From: Chaenocephalus aceratus | Lineage: Eukaryota; Chordata; Actinopteri; Perciformes; Channichthyidae | Assembly: GCA_023974075.1 (NCBI GenBank) | Contig: JAMFTG010000553.1 | Coordinates: 48,501-112,500, forward strand | DNA: 64,000 bases | Direction of reading: 5' to 3' | In this document: positions 34,361 to 45,580 of the stretch, in pieces | Layout: the number at the start of each line of letters is the position of its first letter | How positions within the stretch are numbered: position 1 is the stretch's first letter | Notes under the pieces: model-generated | What the model saw: the letters and a program-made list of their open reading frames with translations, nothing else | Database searches by the model: none | Told to the model about the DNA's origin: nothing | Made by a program: the position numbers and the translations under genes

Positions 34361-34474
34361 ATGCCTGTGTGCTTTTGTACCAGGTTGGAATCACAAAAGT
34401 GATCATACCACTTGCTCGTTCTATCGCTTCCCGTCTGATGAAAGGACCAGGAGTCGTTGGCCCAAACATATCAG
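34361..34474 (+). pseudogene. THAP zinc-finger exon
   Basis: Starts MPVCFCTR, then after a one-base shift continues GWNHKSDHTTCSFYRFPSDE and RTRSRWPKHIR, ending at a GTAATA donor (34475). The spaced Cys residues, the FYRFP motif and the Trp that follows are THAP-domain signatures (a C2CH DNA-binding finger used by P-type transposases and THAP proteins). It lies 190 bases inside the inverted repeat at 33955, as expected of a first exon of a transposase. The frameshift makes it a relic. The remaining THAP exons were not found. Confidence 0.75.
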
Positions 34475-35359
34475 GTAATACACATGTTTTGCATGGAACA
34501 TAGTCAAGTTAAGCTACATAGCTAGTAGCGAGCACGTTAGTTTAGCATCACATTACTTAGCTTTGTCATTTGTATTAGCCTTAACATGAAGTAAAACCCA
34601 AAATGTTAAACAGTAAGAGTAGTCATGATGGTAAGTATTTGTGTGAAACCATTTGAAGAGTAGCCTATCGCCCCCTCCGCCAGGTGCTAAGGGGGCGGGA
34701 GGTAGGCTAACGGCACATTAGCATCTGCGATCTTTTCTACTTAATGCTATCTGCACAAATGGTTAACATTGAACATTAAAAGATCAGGCAGAGAGTCGAA
34801 GGAAGGCAGGCAGGCAGCTTTGCATGACATTCTTCTGGACGTGTTTCATTGTGATGATTAGTGAGTCAATCTGTTTGTTGGAAAGACAGTAGTTGAGTGA
34901 TATACTGATAGAAAATTATTAAAAGAGATAATTATTCAAAGTGTTTGTTACTTTAAAGTGTTGTTACTGACCTTTTCTCTTTTATTTCCTTTCCCTCACC
35001 TGTAACTGCTGAGACCCTGAGGGAACATGCACACTGGACTGACCTGCTCTGGCAACCTGATTTCCACTGTACGTAATAGTATTTGGTTTATGGTATATTA
35101 TTTATATTACATCAAAGGCACAATGCACCCCCTAGAGACACACATGTATTGAGTGTGATATTTTGCATAGGTCAAGTGAAATCATCTTTACATACTAGAA
35201 AACTGTAGGAGCGGCAACTTGTTTTGAAATTGAATTTTTAATAACGTTGATCTGTTTTCTTTATTCTTCTCTCTTCCCAGCTCCATCCATCACCATGCTC
35301 TGTTCCTGCAGGTCCTGCTTGCTAATCAATGCTTTATTTTTAATAAATTACGTTTTAAA
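34475..35359. other. Intron-like or flanking DNA; no gene seen
   Basis: Contains a GC patch (34670-34720, CGCCCCCTCCGCCAGGTGC), a T-rich tract ending in CCCAG at 35280, and an AATAAA at 35340-35345. These could be the last intron and 3' end of the THAP transcript, but no conserved protein is readable. Confidence 0.4.
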
Positions 35360-36228
35360 ATTGTCGGCCTCTAGTGCTCCCGTTCAATGCAAATGTTACA
35401 GAGGGTTGTTTATTCACAAATAACCCTCTCTGTAAAATCCTAAATTGTAGGATAGTTTGGCCATTAAAACGCTTTATGATTAGATTTCTAGCGAGAAGTA
35501 TATATTGTACTTTTAGAATCCACGTCCAGTCGATATGTAGGATCTATAGTTTGATAGATATTACGAAGATGATTTGAGGTTTCGTCAGGAGAACGTGTAT
35601 GCGGCAGCTTCCATGTAAAGTTAGGGGTTGAAAACAGTATTTCTCGCCGTTTTCATAATAAAACCCATGATCCAAAGATTTAACAGGTATATCCAGCAGT
35701 ACTCATCCACTAAAAAACATCAGTTTTATCCTAGTTAATTATACGACCATTAATTGTTTAAATTGTGTACAAGGCTTTTGTATTTTCCCCATCTCGATTC
35801 TGAGAGACACATTTTGTTTTCAGAGGTTTTGATAGGCTAAAATCACGCGCGCAATGCACGTCGGGATATGGTGTTAGTGATATTGAAATCGGGAAAACAT
35901 TTAAAAAATAATAATAATACCTTTATCTCTGAGTGTTCTTGCTTTTCTCTTTGAAGTCATACATAACGGCATTGCAATACACGGTTCGGCTGCATTAAAT
36001 ATTTACATATCTGCCCTAGATATGTATTTATAGAGCCCTGATCAGAAGACCTTTTGACAAACTGGAAGAGATGCCGCCAAAAATGAATACGTGACGTGGA
36101 CCATCAATATATCAACAATTAAACAACATCTTCCATTTATTTTCACACCAATACGTTCTCCTTGCAGTATCAACACTAATTCGGCTGACTTTTATATTTG
36201 ATCCAATTAGTAGATAGTCTGTATTTAC
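35360..36228 (-). repeat. Dispersed repeat family R, copy 2 (inverted)
   Basis: Reversed, it matches copy 1 (31618-32340) over AGTCAGCCGAATTAGTGTTG-like and CACGTCACG landmarks, and copy 3 (37590-38060) over CCTACAATTTAGGATTTT-type sequence. It lies between the distant inverted repeats at 33955 and 45003. Confidence 0.6.
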
Positions 36229-37015
36229 ACCCATAACGGTGCACAGCTGATAGAAAGGGACTTTTTTTGTAGTTTTTAAAGATATTACTGATTTTCTGAA
36301 CTACCTTTCCAACTCCTCATGCAGTTGACTGTTACAGGTCTATACAAGTTCATGGTACAATGCATAAGCTTCACATCGAGAGACTGAAACTGTATTTTCC
36401 TTTAACGTTCTGTTTTAATTTCACAATCAAGTTTATAGTCATATTATGTACGATATTATTATGTTTTAACTAGACCACTGGTCTAAACCGCACCTCCTAG
36501 TGGTTAAAGCACGTTTATTGAATTTAGTTGTTGAATAAGTTATATTTGATGAAAACATTTAAATATTAAGAGTAGCCTACATACAAAATAGGGGTCAATG
36601 ATAGAAATATAGAATAGAAAATATCAAGAAGATACTGTAGTGATCTCTACAATTAAAACAGTTTAGTGCAGGACATCCAAAGATATTAACAGGGGGATGT
36701 GCAAAAACAGACAAACTGATAAGCTGAATTTTACTCAGGTGTAACTAAAGTCTGATTTAAGGGTTGTTTATATTTCACATCATTAATCAGAATCTGCAAA
36801 AGTAACACAAATAAATGTAGTAGAGTAAAAATACCAGGTTAACCTCTGAATTGTAGTGGAGTAGAACAAAGTAGTACATGCTGCTGTAAACAAAAACATT
36901 TCCCAACTTGGGATCAATAAAGTATCTTAACTTAAGATGATCGATGGCTACTGCCATATTTGCTAAATGTGCATCTGAACCTTGACAAGTGCATGTTTCA
37001 GGCTTATCAATTAAC
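36229..37015 (-). repeat. Unnamed dispersed repeat, copy 2 (inverted)
   Basis: Edges TGTATTTACACCCATAACGG and CTGAACCTTGACAAGTGCAT are the reverse complements of the edges of the repeat at 19745-20605. Abuts repeat family R copy 2 at 36228. Confidence 0.6.
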
Positions 37016-37250
37016 AACAGGAGGGTCACAGACATAAGACCAGCTGTTAAATAAAGCTCTTCTGACCTTAGCTGGCATGTGGTATTAATGCTGCCCCATT
37101 ATGGGACACAAGCAATTTTCACCCATGTATTAATTATATGTTTTAAATTTGATAACACCAATGTGTTTCGTATCCCCTAAACCTCCAGGATGTATACAGT
37201 TTAATACTGGCAAACTTCTAATTGTGGGAAATACGAAAACGTCTTTTAAA

Positions 37251-37540
37251 ACTACATTTCCCAGTAGAGACGTGCCATAGAACATGTTGCGAACACACAA
37301 TAGCCAGCAAGTGTAATTCTGGGGGGAGGGCCGGGCTGGACCCGTCCAAGTCCAGTTTTGGATAGTCTGGCGTGGTTCCATTCCATTTCAAAGAGCCTGT
37401 TTGACAGCGTAACCTTGTCGCACTGCCACTCCAATATCCAATCACAGAGCTTGAGGGCTAATCACGGGGTTTGTAAAGCAAGGCGGATGTTGTAGTCCCA
37501 AACGATAGCTGGGGATTCTGGGTAGTGTAGTGTCTTCGGA
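37251..37540. promoter_or_regulatory. Promoter-like cluster: ZNF143-like site, GC patch, CCAAT box
   Basis: ACTACATTTCCCAG at 37251-37264 is a strong match to the ZNF143/Staf core. A GC-rich patch follows (37320-37350), then TATCCAATCACAG (CCAAT at 37437) and, reversed, ACTACCCAGAATCCCC near 37515-37530. The combination resembles a housekeeping-type promoter, yet no coding frame is recognisable on either side, so it may be a promoter of an element or a dead gene. Confidence 0.45.
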
Positions 37541-37589
37541 AACTCTGTAGTGTCTAACTAACTCCGAAAAAAACAATTTGTTTCTCCGA

Positions 37590-38060
37590 ATCGAAGGTTA
37601 AAAACACAAAATAATTGTACACAATTTAAACCAATCAATATTGTGTATTAACAAGGATAAACTGATGTTTTTTAGTGGATGAGTAATGGAGATATCACTG
37701 TGTAATCATTTGACAGTGTGGGGAATACTTCCGGTTTTATTATGAAAACTTCGAGACCGGAAATACTGTTTTCACCCACGCTAACTTTACATGGAAGCTG
37801 CCCCGTATACAGTATACGTTCTCTGGCGAGACCTCAAATCATCTTCGTATACCTAGCAAACTGTAGATCCTACACATCCACTGGACGTAGATTATAAAAG
37901 TACAATATACACTTATCGCTAGAAATCTAATAAAAAAGCATTTTAATGGCCAAACTATTCCACAATTTAGGATTTTCCAGAGAGGGTTATTTGTGAATAA
38001 ACGACCCCTCCGGAGCGTTTGCAATCGACAGGAGCATGTTGTTTCTTACACGACCACTAG
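37590..38060 (+). repeat. Dispersed repeat family R, copy 3
   Basis: Shares TGTTTTTTAGTGGATGAGTA, CATCTTCGTA and GAGGGTTATTTGTGAATAAA with the inverse of 35360-35790. The immediately following CGACCACTAGAGGGGC is a common repeat motif in fish. Confidence 0.6.
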
Positions 38061-38285
38061 AGGGGCTACACTTTAAAACGTGACTGGGTCGTATTTAGCT
38101 GCTGAACAATCGACCTATATGGTCGTTTTTGTAGGAGGGACAGGCTGATTGTATGACATGAAGTTGTGCTTCATTCGGAGTCAATAATACATTAATTCTG
38201 CCTTCATCCATTCTGCCTTCAACTGCACAATGATTGTGGACTGCACCGACATCCATGTAGCTGCCCCCCCAGTAAGATGAACCAA

Positions 38286-38355
38286 GCAAAGAGGGTCACC
38301 ATCATGCCCAAGGACATTCCAGCTGGCGCGCTGCATCTGCGGAGAGAGGGCTTAG
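38286..38355 (+). pseudogene. Histone H3 C-terminal pseudogene fragment
   Basis: AKRVTIMPKDI (38286-38318) then, after one extra base at 38319, QLARCICGERA and a TAG stop (38353-38355). This is the invariant C-terminus of histone H3 with two Arg-to-Cys changes. The rest of H3 is not recognisable upstream. A histone-type stem-loop follows at 38388-38402. Both Arg changes are CGN to TGC, fitting CpG decay. Confidence 0.88.
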
Positions 38356-38387
38356 ACTGACCTGAGATCAGCACACCCAAACACAAC

Positions 38388-38402
38388 GGCTCTTTAAGAG
38401 CC
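38388..38402 (+). terminator. Histone mRNA 3' stem-loop, one base short
   Basis: GGCTCTTTAAGAGCC followed by ACC, 33 bases after the H3 stop. The canonical element is a 6-bp stem with a 4-base loop (GGCTCTTTTAAGAGCC class) followed by ACC; one T is missing here. Position and sequence fit a replication-dependent histone gene. Confidence 0.85.
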
Positions 38403-39439
38403 ACCTACAGTTTCAAAGAGTTGCAATCCTACGTTATTATAATGATTAAACTGGTTCATGTTTCACTTAGTTTACTGAACCGTGATGAATAAAGAAAATG
38501 AGTGAGGTAGTGGTTTACTGAAGTTTACAAAGACATTAATATATGAGTAACAGGTCAGTGTAAACACAAGCTTCTGTCAATTATGGATCATTCAAACTAT
38601 TTATATAAAAATATGTAATAAAGTTATAAAACAAGTATTCGATATATTCCTTGATAGCTTTTGGAGAAGGTTTGTTTTTAAGTTTACTAAAATCTATCGT
38701 TTCAACTGTTTCACTTTATAAAAAGGGAACAGGTGAGTAGAGCATCATTGAGTTTCTTATTCTGTCAGTAAATTAATCCAAATGAAATGTTTATCATTAT
38801 TTTATTCAACCCTAAACAAATTGATTGTACCTTTTTAATAATGACCTTACATGGTCGGCAAAGTTAAATTAACTTCAGAAAATCAAATCTGTTCTGAGAA
38901 AAAACTAATACATGTTTAAAGATAGGAACTTGCCATCCCACTGAAAAACAGTCCGTAGAGATTTAAAGGCGTAGTTGTAGTTCAGTCCAACGTTTCATCT
39001 GGATTCATTTCGCCAACAGTCAACTATTTTCATAAAGAACATATATATTTTTCAACTTTATTGTCAATCTTACTCAGTTAGTGTTTATAGACAGAGAGAT
39101 CAAAAAGACGTTTAAATAAAAATTATACAATTTACAGATATGTATACAAATATATATATTCTATATACACCATCATGTATAATGATGGTGTATGATGTAG
39201 AAGGAAGTGTGGTAGATAACAAGTAAATATAGAGTTACATACAGATCCATGTTACAGCAAAAGATGGAATAACTAAGAAGCACGCAGTATAATAATAATT
39301 ACATGCAACAATGAAATAACTGCTCAGCGTCTCCACCACAATCCCAATCTGCTGTGTCCTGTTTTCCTGCCCTCTGTATAACACCCATCACACATACGGA
39401 ACACAACGCAGAGTCCCAGGGTGTTAAGAGTATGTTTAT
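38403..39439. other. AT-rich DNA, no gene seen
   Basis: Only a short palindrome, ACACCATCATGTATAATGATGGTGT near 39168-39192 (two 10-base arms around a short centre), stands out. Confidence 0.5.
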
Positions 39440-39686
39440 TTAAATGTCCTCCGCTCTACTGGCCAACACAGGGAGCATATGCTGGGTGTAAGAATTTTTC
39501 CAGGAGGAGGATATTTCCATGCCATGCAGGGTCTTTGGGGATGATGATGTGCAGCTGCCCTTGGACTGGTGCCAGTATGGGTGATTCTCCTTGAGAATAT
39601 ATGACCCACCCTCCTCACGGAGACAGAAGGATGGTAACTGGACTGCCTCCGCGATGGTCATGTTCATGTCACCAAAATCCTTGAAT
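39440..39686 (-). pseudogene. YqaJ-like exonuclease domain exon
   Basis: Minus strand, after an AG acceptor at 39687-39688: DFGDMNMTIAEAVQLPSFCL, then YILKENHPYWHQ and, in a shifted frame, QGQLHI joined to IPKDPAWHGNILLLEKFL. The order CL...y.LK.nHPYyyQvQgQL...kD..W..Ni..L..F matches the YqaJ/alkaline-exonuclease-like domain found in many fish transposon-linked proteins (from memory). The middle of the domain is lost and the frame is shifted, so it is a relic. Confidence 0.55.
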
Positions 39687-41245
39687 CTACACACAGCAAA
39701 TAAACTCAAATGACACAACGAGATGTAAAAGGAGATCACACATACAGTATAGACTATACTGTATAGTCGATATAAACTGGCCACTTCAATCTGAAGAGCA
39801 ACTAAAACAAACACGGGAGTGTACCTTGTTCTTGTGAACACTAATGTTATCCACAGCATACAGATGTAGCGCTTCGTTTTCAGACGCCTACCCGGGCGGG
39901 TCCGTGATCGGCACGGGGTGGGCCCCTGCTGAAAGGAAAACCCCCCCGCAGGACTTGAAATGCCCCCTTGATAAATACATTTAATTTATAATGAAACCAG
40001 CAGCAATGGATCATGGATCCACCAGGGGGAGCCGTGAAAAAGCTGCCACCCTGGAACTCATGTGAAATAAACAGCTGATCTACAGGGATCTGATATAGCG
40101 GATATTTGTTAAGATCCATATATGTCACGGCTAGGATCATATTCTGTGCTTAAGTAAGAGACATGTAATCATTTTACTAAACATCACCATGTTTTTATTT
40201 AACAAAATAATGTTTAATTCACGTTGGCGTAAGTACAAAAACCATCGCTATGTTTTTAGATCAGGAAATGCATCCAGGGTCAAACAAACGATGGTTCGAT
40301 CGTGATCCTCGCGATCATTTAATGTATCATATGTTCGCGAGTTGAAATGAATGCACTACATTTTAATTCACGTGAGTTTACAACAACGACAACAATTGCC
40401 TTTGTTTTTATATCACATCCGACGCAGGAAAAATGCAGCGGCTCTCTACCGATCATCCTAATCCCACGGGCAAACAATAATATGTACAGTGTTCATAGTT
40501 TACTGTATTATTAGTGTCTAATATTACTGCTATAATAATCACACATTGAGTTGTTGAAATCAGACCGTCGTTTTTTTTAAACGCTCTGAATGAAACGGCA
40601 GCTCTCAGGTGATCAGCTGTGTGTTTACACAATAACATATGCATAGTAATTTAATACCTTCCAACACACATTGTAAGAACAGTTCTGTTTCCATATGAGG
40701 TGTTGAGAGGCCGTATCCACAAATCTACTAATTTTGCCCTCAGTGCACCAGATTGATTGCATTTAACTTCAATTTAAATAAAAACATCTTCTGTTGTAAC
40801 CAAATAACATTATAAATAGTAACATAGCATGGTATTGCACCATTTACTGTAGCTTTGAGTGTTACTGGCCTGAGATTTTTTTATTACATGAATGAAGGTG
40901 ACTGAGGCTTTTTTAATATAGACTTTTCAGTGTCCCACATTTTGCACAGAACTGTCCCACATTAGGAAAACAGATTGTCTGAGACAACTTGGCACTAAGA
41001 GTACTAATATGTCTACCATTTCTTGTATGAGTTTAATATCTGCATGTTCTCTTTTGGTTTGATTAGGACACATCCTGGGGATTTCAGAATGTTACTGGAT
41101 TTTGATTTATTGTATCGGCTTCATGTCGCAAATATAATTCCCGAAGTCTGAAATGCAAAAATGTTCCACATTAGGGCAATTCACCCTACATTTAATCATT
41201 TGTTTATTTTTAACGAAATAAATGTGGTTTAATCCATCAAAAATT

Positions 41246-41831
41246 AATGTAGGCTATTTACTTAGTACATATCTGACATTAACGATTAACACACTGTTCA
41301 TACTGTTCACAGGCTGATATCTAGTGTATTCATACCCCTCACTGTTTATCATTTAATTCATTATATATTTTATTCTGTAGATTGTGAACATTACTTTTCA
41401 CTTTACTGCTTGTTGCACCTGGTTAGAAGCTAAACTGCATTTCGTTGTCTCAGTAGGCCTACCTGTAATCTGTGCAATAACAATAAAGTTGAATCTAATC
41501 TTGAGCAGGAACTAATGTAGGCTATTTACTTAGTACATATCTGACATTAACGATTAACACACTGTTCATACTGTTCACAGGCTGATATCTAGTGTATTCA
41601 TACCCCTCACTGTTTATCATTTAATTCATTATATATTTTATTCTGTAGATTGTGAACATTACTTTTCACTTTACTGCTTGTTGCACCTGGTTAGAAGCTA
41701 AACTGCATTTCGTTGTCTCAGTAGGCCTACCTGTAATCTGTGCAATAACAATAAAGTTGAATCTAATCTTGAGCAGGAACTAATGTAGGCTATTTACTTA
41801 GTACATATCTGACATTAACGATTAAAACACG
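41246..41831. repeat. 268-bp tandem duplication, two full copies plus a partial third
   Basis: AATGTAGGCTATTTACTTAG recurs at 41246, 41514 and 41782. The first two units look identical along their length; the third stops after about 48 bases at CGATTAA. The unit ends with CAATAAAGTTGAATCTAATC, a LINE/SINE 3'-tail-like sequence. Confidence 0.95.
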
Positions 41832-42260
41832 TTTGTGCATTCTTTCTTGAATGCAAACCGAGTCATTTCGTTTATTTTTAACGAAATAAATGTGATTTAA
41901 TCCACATAATTTTACTGTGTTAATTGTTTACTTGTACAGTAGTATTGTTTAACTTGAAGGTGCCTGATGTGGAACATTTACAGAATTGTATTGTCTTCAC
42001 TTTTTTAAATGCCTCTGTGATTGTGCTGCAGACCAAACCCCAGCCCAACCCCCCATGTCTCCTATTGTATGTTGGGGACCCTTGTTAAAACGAATTGGCC
42101 ATCGGAATGTGTGTCACATTCCACAGCTCTCCCCCCCCCCCCCCCTCCCTGTGATCCCCCGCACACAGAGAGGGAGATTGCTTTTCTGAAGAGAGCGGAA
42201 ATAATGATATTGCAAGTGCTAGAAACGTAAAAATGCATTTTTGACAGACACTTGGGGGAA

Positions 42261-42490
42261 ATATGCTGCATTTTGAATGTCCGATAGTCCACCATTAACA
42301 CCTTAGTCCGTCTCGTCTCATCAACGAAAACTAATATACATGACATACTTTGATTTAGTAGATTTCGCATGAGAGCAAAAGGAGAATATCCGTGTGTAAG
42401 AGTGAAAATGTATGTATGTAAAATGAGAATATATGTGTGTAAGAGTTGAAAATATGCCTGCATTTTGCAATGTCCGATAGTCCCACCATT
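42261..42490. repeat. Short direct repeat
   Basis: ATATGCTGCATTTTG and TGTCCGATAGTCCACCATT at 42261-42297 recur with small changes at 42453-42490. A poly-C run (42130-42146) lies upstream. Confidence 0.7.
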
Positions 42491-43236
42491 TCCACCGGAA
42501 AATATCAAACATTTAATAAAAGTGAAACACAATGAACAAGACTTAACGTATTCATTCATAATTAATTATATTTATTTCGTTTGGATGTAGGTGATCTTCT
42601 ACTATATGAACATTTTGGACCCAAAATCACAACAAAAACGTAAAAAAACAGATTTTGAAAATGATTTTATTTTTCATAACACCAACATACACAACGAAAC
42701 CATTTAAAAGCTGGAAATATATTACATGGGATGTGACTATGATAATGTGAAAGTTTGATTGAGTGGTAGGCATGGGATTTCATTCTGATAAGGCAAAAGT
42801 GTTATTATAAATATAATACAAATATGTATATATATACACATTATGTACAAAAATCTGTTTTTCTGTCTTTATCTGTGCCACGCTTCAAAGCGGTTTCTGT
42901 CACACTACGACACAGAGGCAACATCACAGATTCCTCCTCCTCCATGTCAAAAAACAAGCTTAAAGCTTGACTCACGTTCAGAGTTCTCTCATCATAGTTG
43001 AGTCTTCAAAACTCTAAATATATCTAACTATATCTACATTTTCAATGTTTGTTTGTCACTTTACTTCAATCGCAGTCTCCCGCAGCCTCTCTTCGTCTCC
43101 GCAGCCTGTCTTCGTATATCTTCGTCTCTCTCCATTTCCCGCCGTCTCTCTTCGGTTTCCCGCCGTCCCTCTTCGTCTCTTTTCGTCTCGTTTCGTATCA
43201 CTCCGTTTATCTGATTACCTTACCCCTTCCTGGTAA

Positions 43237-43680
43237 ATACATCCTGTTGAGCAGAATCTACAGTTTCCAGTAGTTTCCGTTTCGTAAATGATAAAATACG
43301 GCGAAAATATTAAAATATGTGCTTCCATTATTCATACTTCTGAAATATATCTGTATTAACTTTATATCATCGTATGTCCGTGTTATTGGGTATTTTGCAT
43401 TGAAACAAAGACTGGCCATATAGTTTCCAGACAGTACTTTCGACAGAAATACACATATACATCCTGTTGAGCAGGATCTAACAGTTTCCAGTATTTTCCG
43501 TTTCGTAAAATGATCAAATATGGCGAAGATATTCAAATATGTGCTTCCATATTTCATACTTTTTGAAATGTATTAACTTTATATCACCGTATCTCCGTGT
43601 TTACTGGGTCTTTTTGCCATGAATCAAAGACTGGGATATACAGTAGTTTCAAGCCAGTACTTTCGACAGAAACACACGGC
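43237..43680. repeat. 220-bp direct repeat, two diverged copies
   Basis: ATCCTGTTGAGCAG at 43241 and 43461, followed in both by TTTCCGTTTCGTAAA, ATGTGCTTCCAT, and AGTACTTTCGACAGAAA. Divergence is clear, so this duplication is older than the 268-bp one nearby. A CTCTTCGTCT-rich stretch (43085-43190) precedes it. Confidence 0.85.
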
Positions 43681-44779
43681 AATTTTGTCCTGGACTGTTG
43701 TTTTTATGCAGCACCGGCTTTGAACAGGTCATGTGATCTGAATCACGCCAGCGTGACGGTCCGACTCCAAAGGGTTAATATTAAATACACATATAAGTAG
43801 TATTTTACAACTTTGTATTTAGAAATACTCTGTGCTAATTATTGATGCATACATGTGTTCATCCATTAAATGTGGCATCTGCTATAATGGGGTTAATGTA
43901 TGATATTACTTAATAATACAATACATTATAATATATGATATGATATAATTACATTTTAGTTTTATTCATTTCTTATTTCATAGTTTTCTCATTATTATTA
44001 TTATTTTTTATCGCTCATCTTATTTTTGATTTTATTAATCTGTGTGAATCTGTGCTGTCCTGTTTTTCACTCTCACCCTGTTGCTGTTTGAACTACTGAA
44101 TTTCCCCACGGGATTAATAAAGGTCCATCTTATCTCTTAATGTATAAGTTGATTTACTTCAATCTACTGTACAATATTACAGGAAATATACTGCATAAAG
44201 CAAACTATATACTTTATTTGATCTAAAATATTGATGTTTCTACAACACCCATTGTGTATTTTGTGAATGAAGCGCCATCTCATGGTTAAATCCTGTAATT
44301 GAACAAATGGGGAAATTGGGCAACGCCCTCTAGCAATTTGGCAACACCCCCAGCCACTGGCATCCGCTGGGCTTTTGACTGGGACACACCCATTTGAGTC
44401 TGATCTGGAGTGCTACATCTGTACACAGAGACCACGAAGTTCTTAAGGAGAAAACTAGTTACTGAAACAAAACACGTTAGTGTACCTTGTTAGCTAATGT
44501 TAGCTAGCTGACATTAACGTTACACATTGCACTCATATTACTCACCGAAACCTTGTAAAGCCGGTCCCGCATGCTGGCTCTTACAGAACCGACTAACTCC
44601 CCTTTCGTGTATGTACAGCTCTCAACATGCCCAGACTTGTAGTGATTTTCACCTCATTTTATACTTTTCGCCTCATTCTGAAAGAAACAGGTGAAATTTG
44701 CTAACGTGACGGCCGTCTTTGTGATGGTGACGCGTATTGTGCGAGACCAGAGACCTGTAGTTCACTGAGCGGTTTCACA

Positions 44780-45003
44780 CAAAAAAATGTGTAACTTCAC
44801 AGTTTTACGACACATTTTTATTTTTTTGACTTGCAAAATATTCTTTTAAATTGACAAACATCATATGTGTCATTCGTGGCACAATTCAAACGGGATCAAA
44901 AGATAACTTTTCTCTCTCCATTGACTTCAATGTATAATTTTCCGCTTCCGGGGTCCCATGGAGGCTCCCGGAAAGGGAGGGACTTCGCCTCTCTATAGAA
45001 GTT
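44780..45003 (-). repeat. Right inverted repeat of a large element (partner 33955-34170)
   Basis: Reverse complement of the left repeat over about 200 bases, with conserved ATAGAGAGGCGAAGTC outer end, AAAATTATACATTGAA, and ACACATATGATGTTTGTCAA. The two together bracket 11 kb that include the THAP and YqaJ-like exons. Confidence 0.72.
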
Positions 45004-45280
45004 TAGTCAGTACTTCTACTTTTACCAGAGTATTTTTAAACACACGAGTATCTGTACTTCTACTTGAGTAAAGGATGTGTGTACTTTTGCCATCTCTGCC
45101 TTCAGCTAAGCGCTGGTGACTTGATGTCACAGTGATGTAGTTTGTTTATATGTGATCTTTTTCTTCTGGTTTTCATTTTCGCTACAAAAATTATCAAGTG
45201 GTGTTGTTGGTGGAGATTTCTCTGATGAATATCATGTGGAAATAACGTAAACGTCCTTAGTTTCTGCAATATGCCAAAAT
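45004..45280. other. No gene seen
   Basis: Contains TACTTCTACTTTTACC and TACTTCTACTTGAGTA, motifs that also precede the left inverted repeat (TTACTTTTACTTGAGT at 33935-33953), possibly one element split by the 11-kb element. Confidence 0.4.
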
Positions 45281-45544
45281 TAGGGCTGTCAGTCGATTAA
45301 AATATTTAATCGCGATTAATCGCAAATTAATCGCACATTTTTGATCTGTTCTAAATGTACCTTAGAGGAATATTTTTCAAGTTTTTAATACTCTTATCAT
45401 CATATGAGTGGACAAATATGCTTTATGCTAATGTTTATTATCATTTGAACAATGACAAATATTCTCATGAATATTAAACACAACAACCTGAACATTACAA
45501 ATATTCGCCTCAATTCAACCTGGAACCTCTCTCATACAATACAA

Positions 45545-45580
<36 letters not shown>

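Larger units (their letters stand above)
39861..44421. mobile_element. TA-flanked TIR element, long copy
   Basis: The left end is CAGATGTAGCGCTTCGTTTT; the right end reversed is CAGATGTAGCACTCCAGATC. It is flanked by TA (39859-39860 and 44422-44423), fitting a Tc1/mariner-type duplication. It shares the sequence around 39960-40200, the AACGGCAGCTCTCAG block (40590) and GAATGAAGCGCCATCTC (44266) with the 2.1 kb copy in the mc2r intron (55621-57714). The extra 2.5 kb includes a 268-bp tandem duplication and a 220-bp direct repeat. No transposase seen. Confidence 0.8.

Noticed and set aside
38095..38404. Minus-strand open frames of 61-64 codons
   Set aside because: Antisense to the histone H3 pseudogene; the plus strand carries the recognisable protein and stem-loop.
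42062..42559. 165-codon minus-strand frame
   Set aside because: Runs through a poly-C tract and a direct repeat, with poly-Gly and no domain; considered random.
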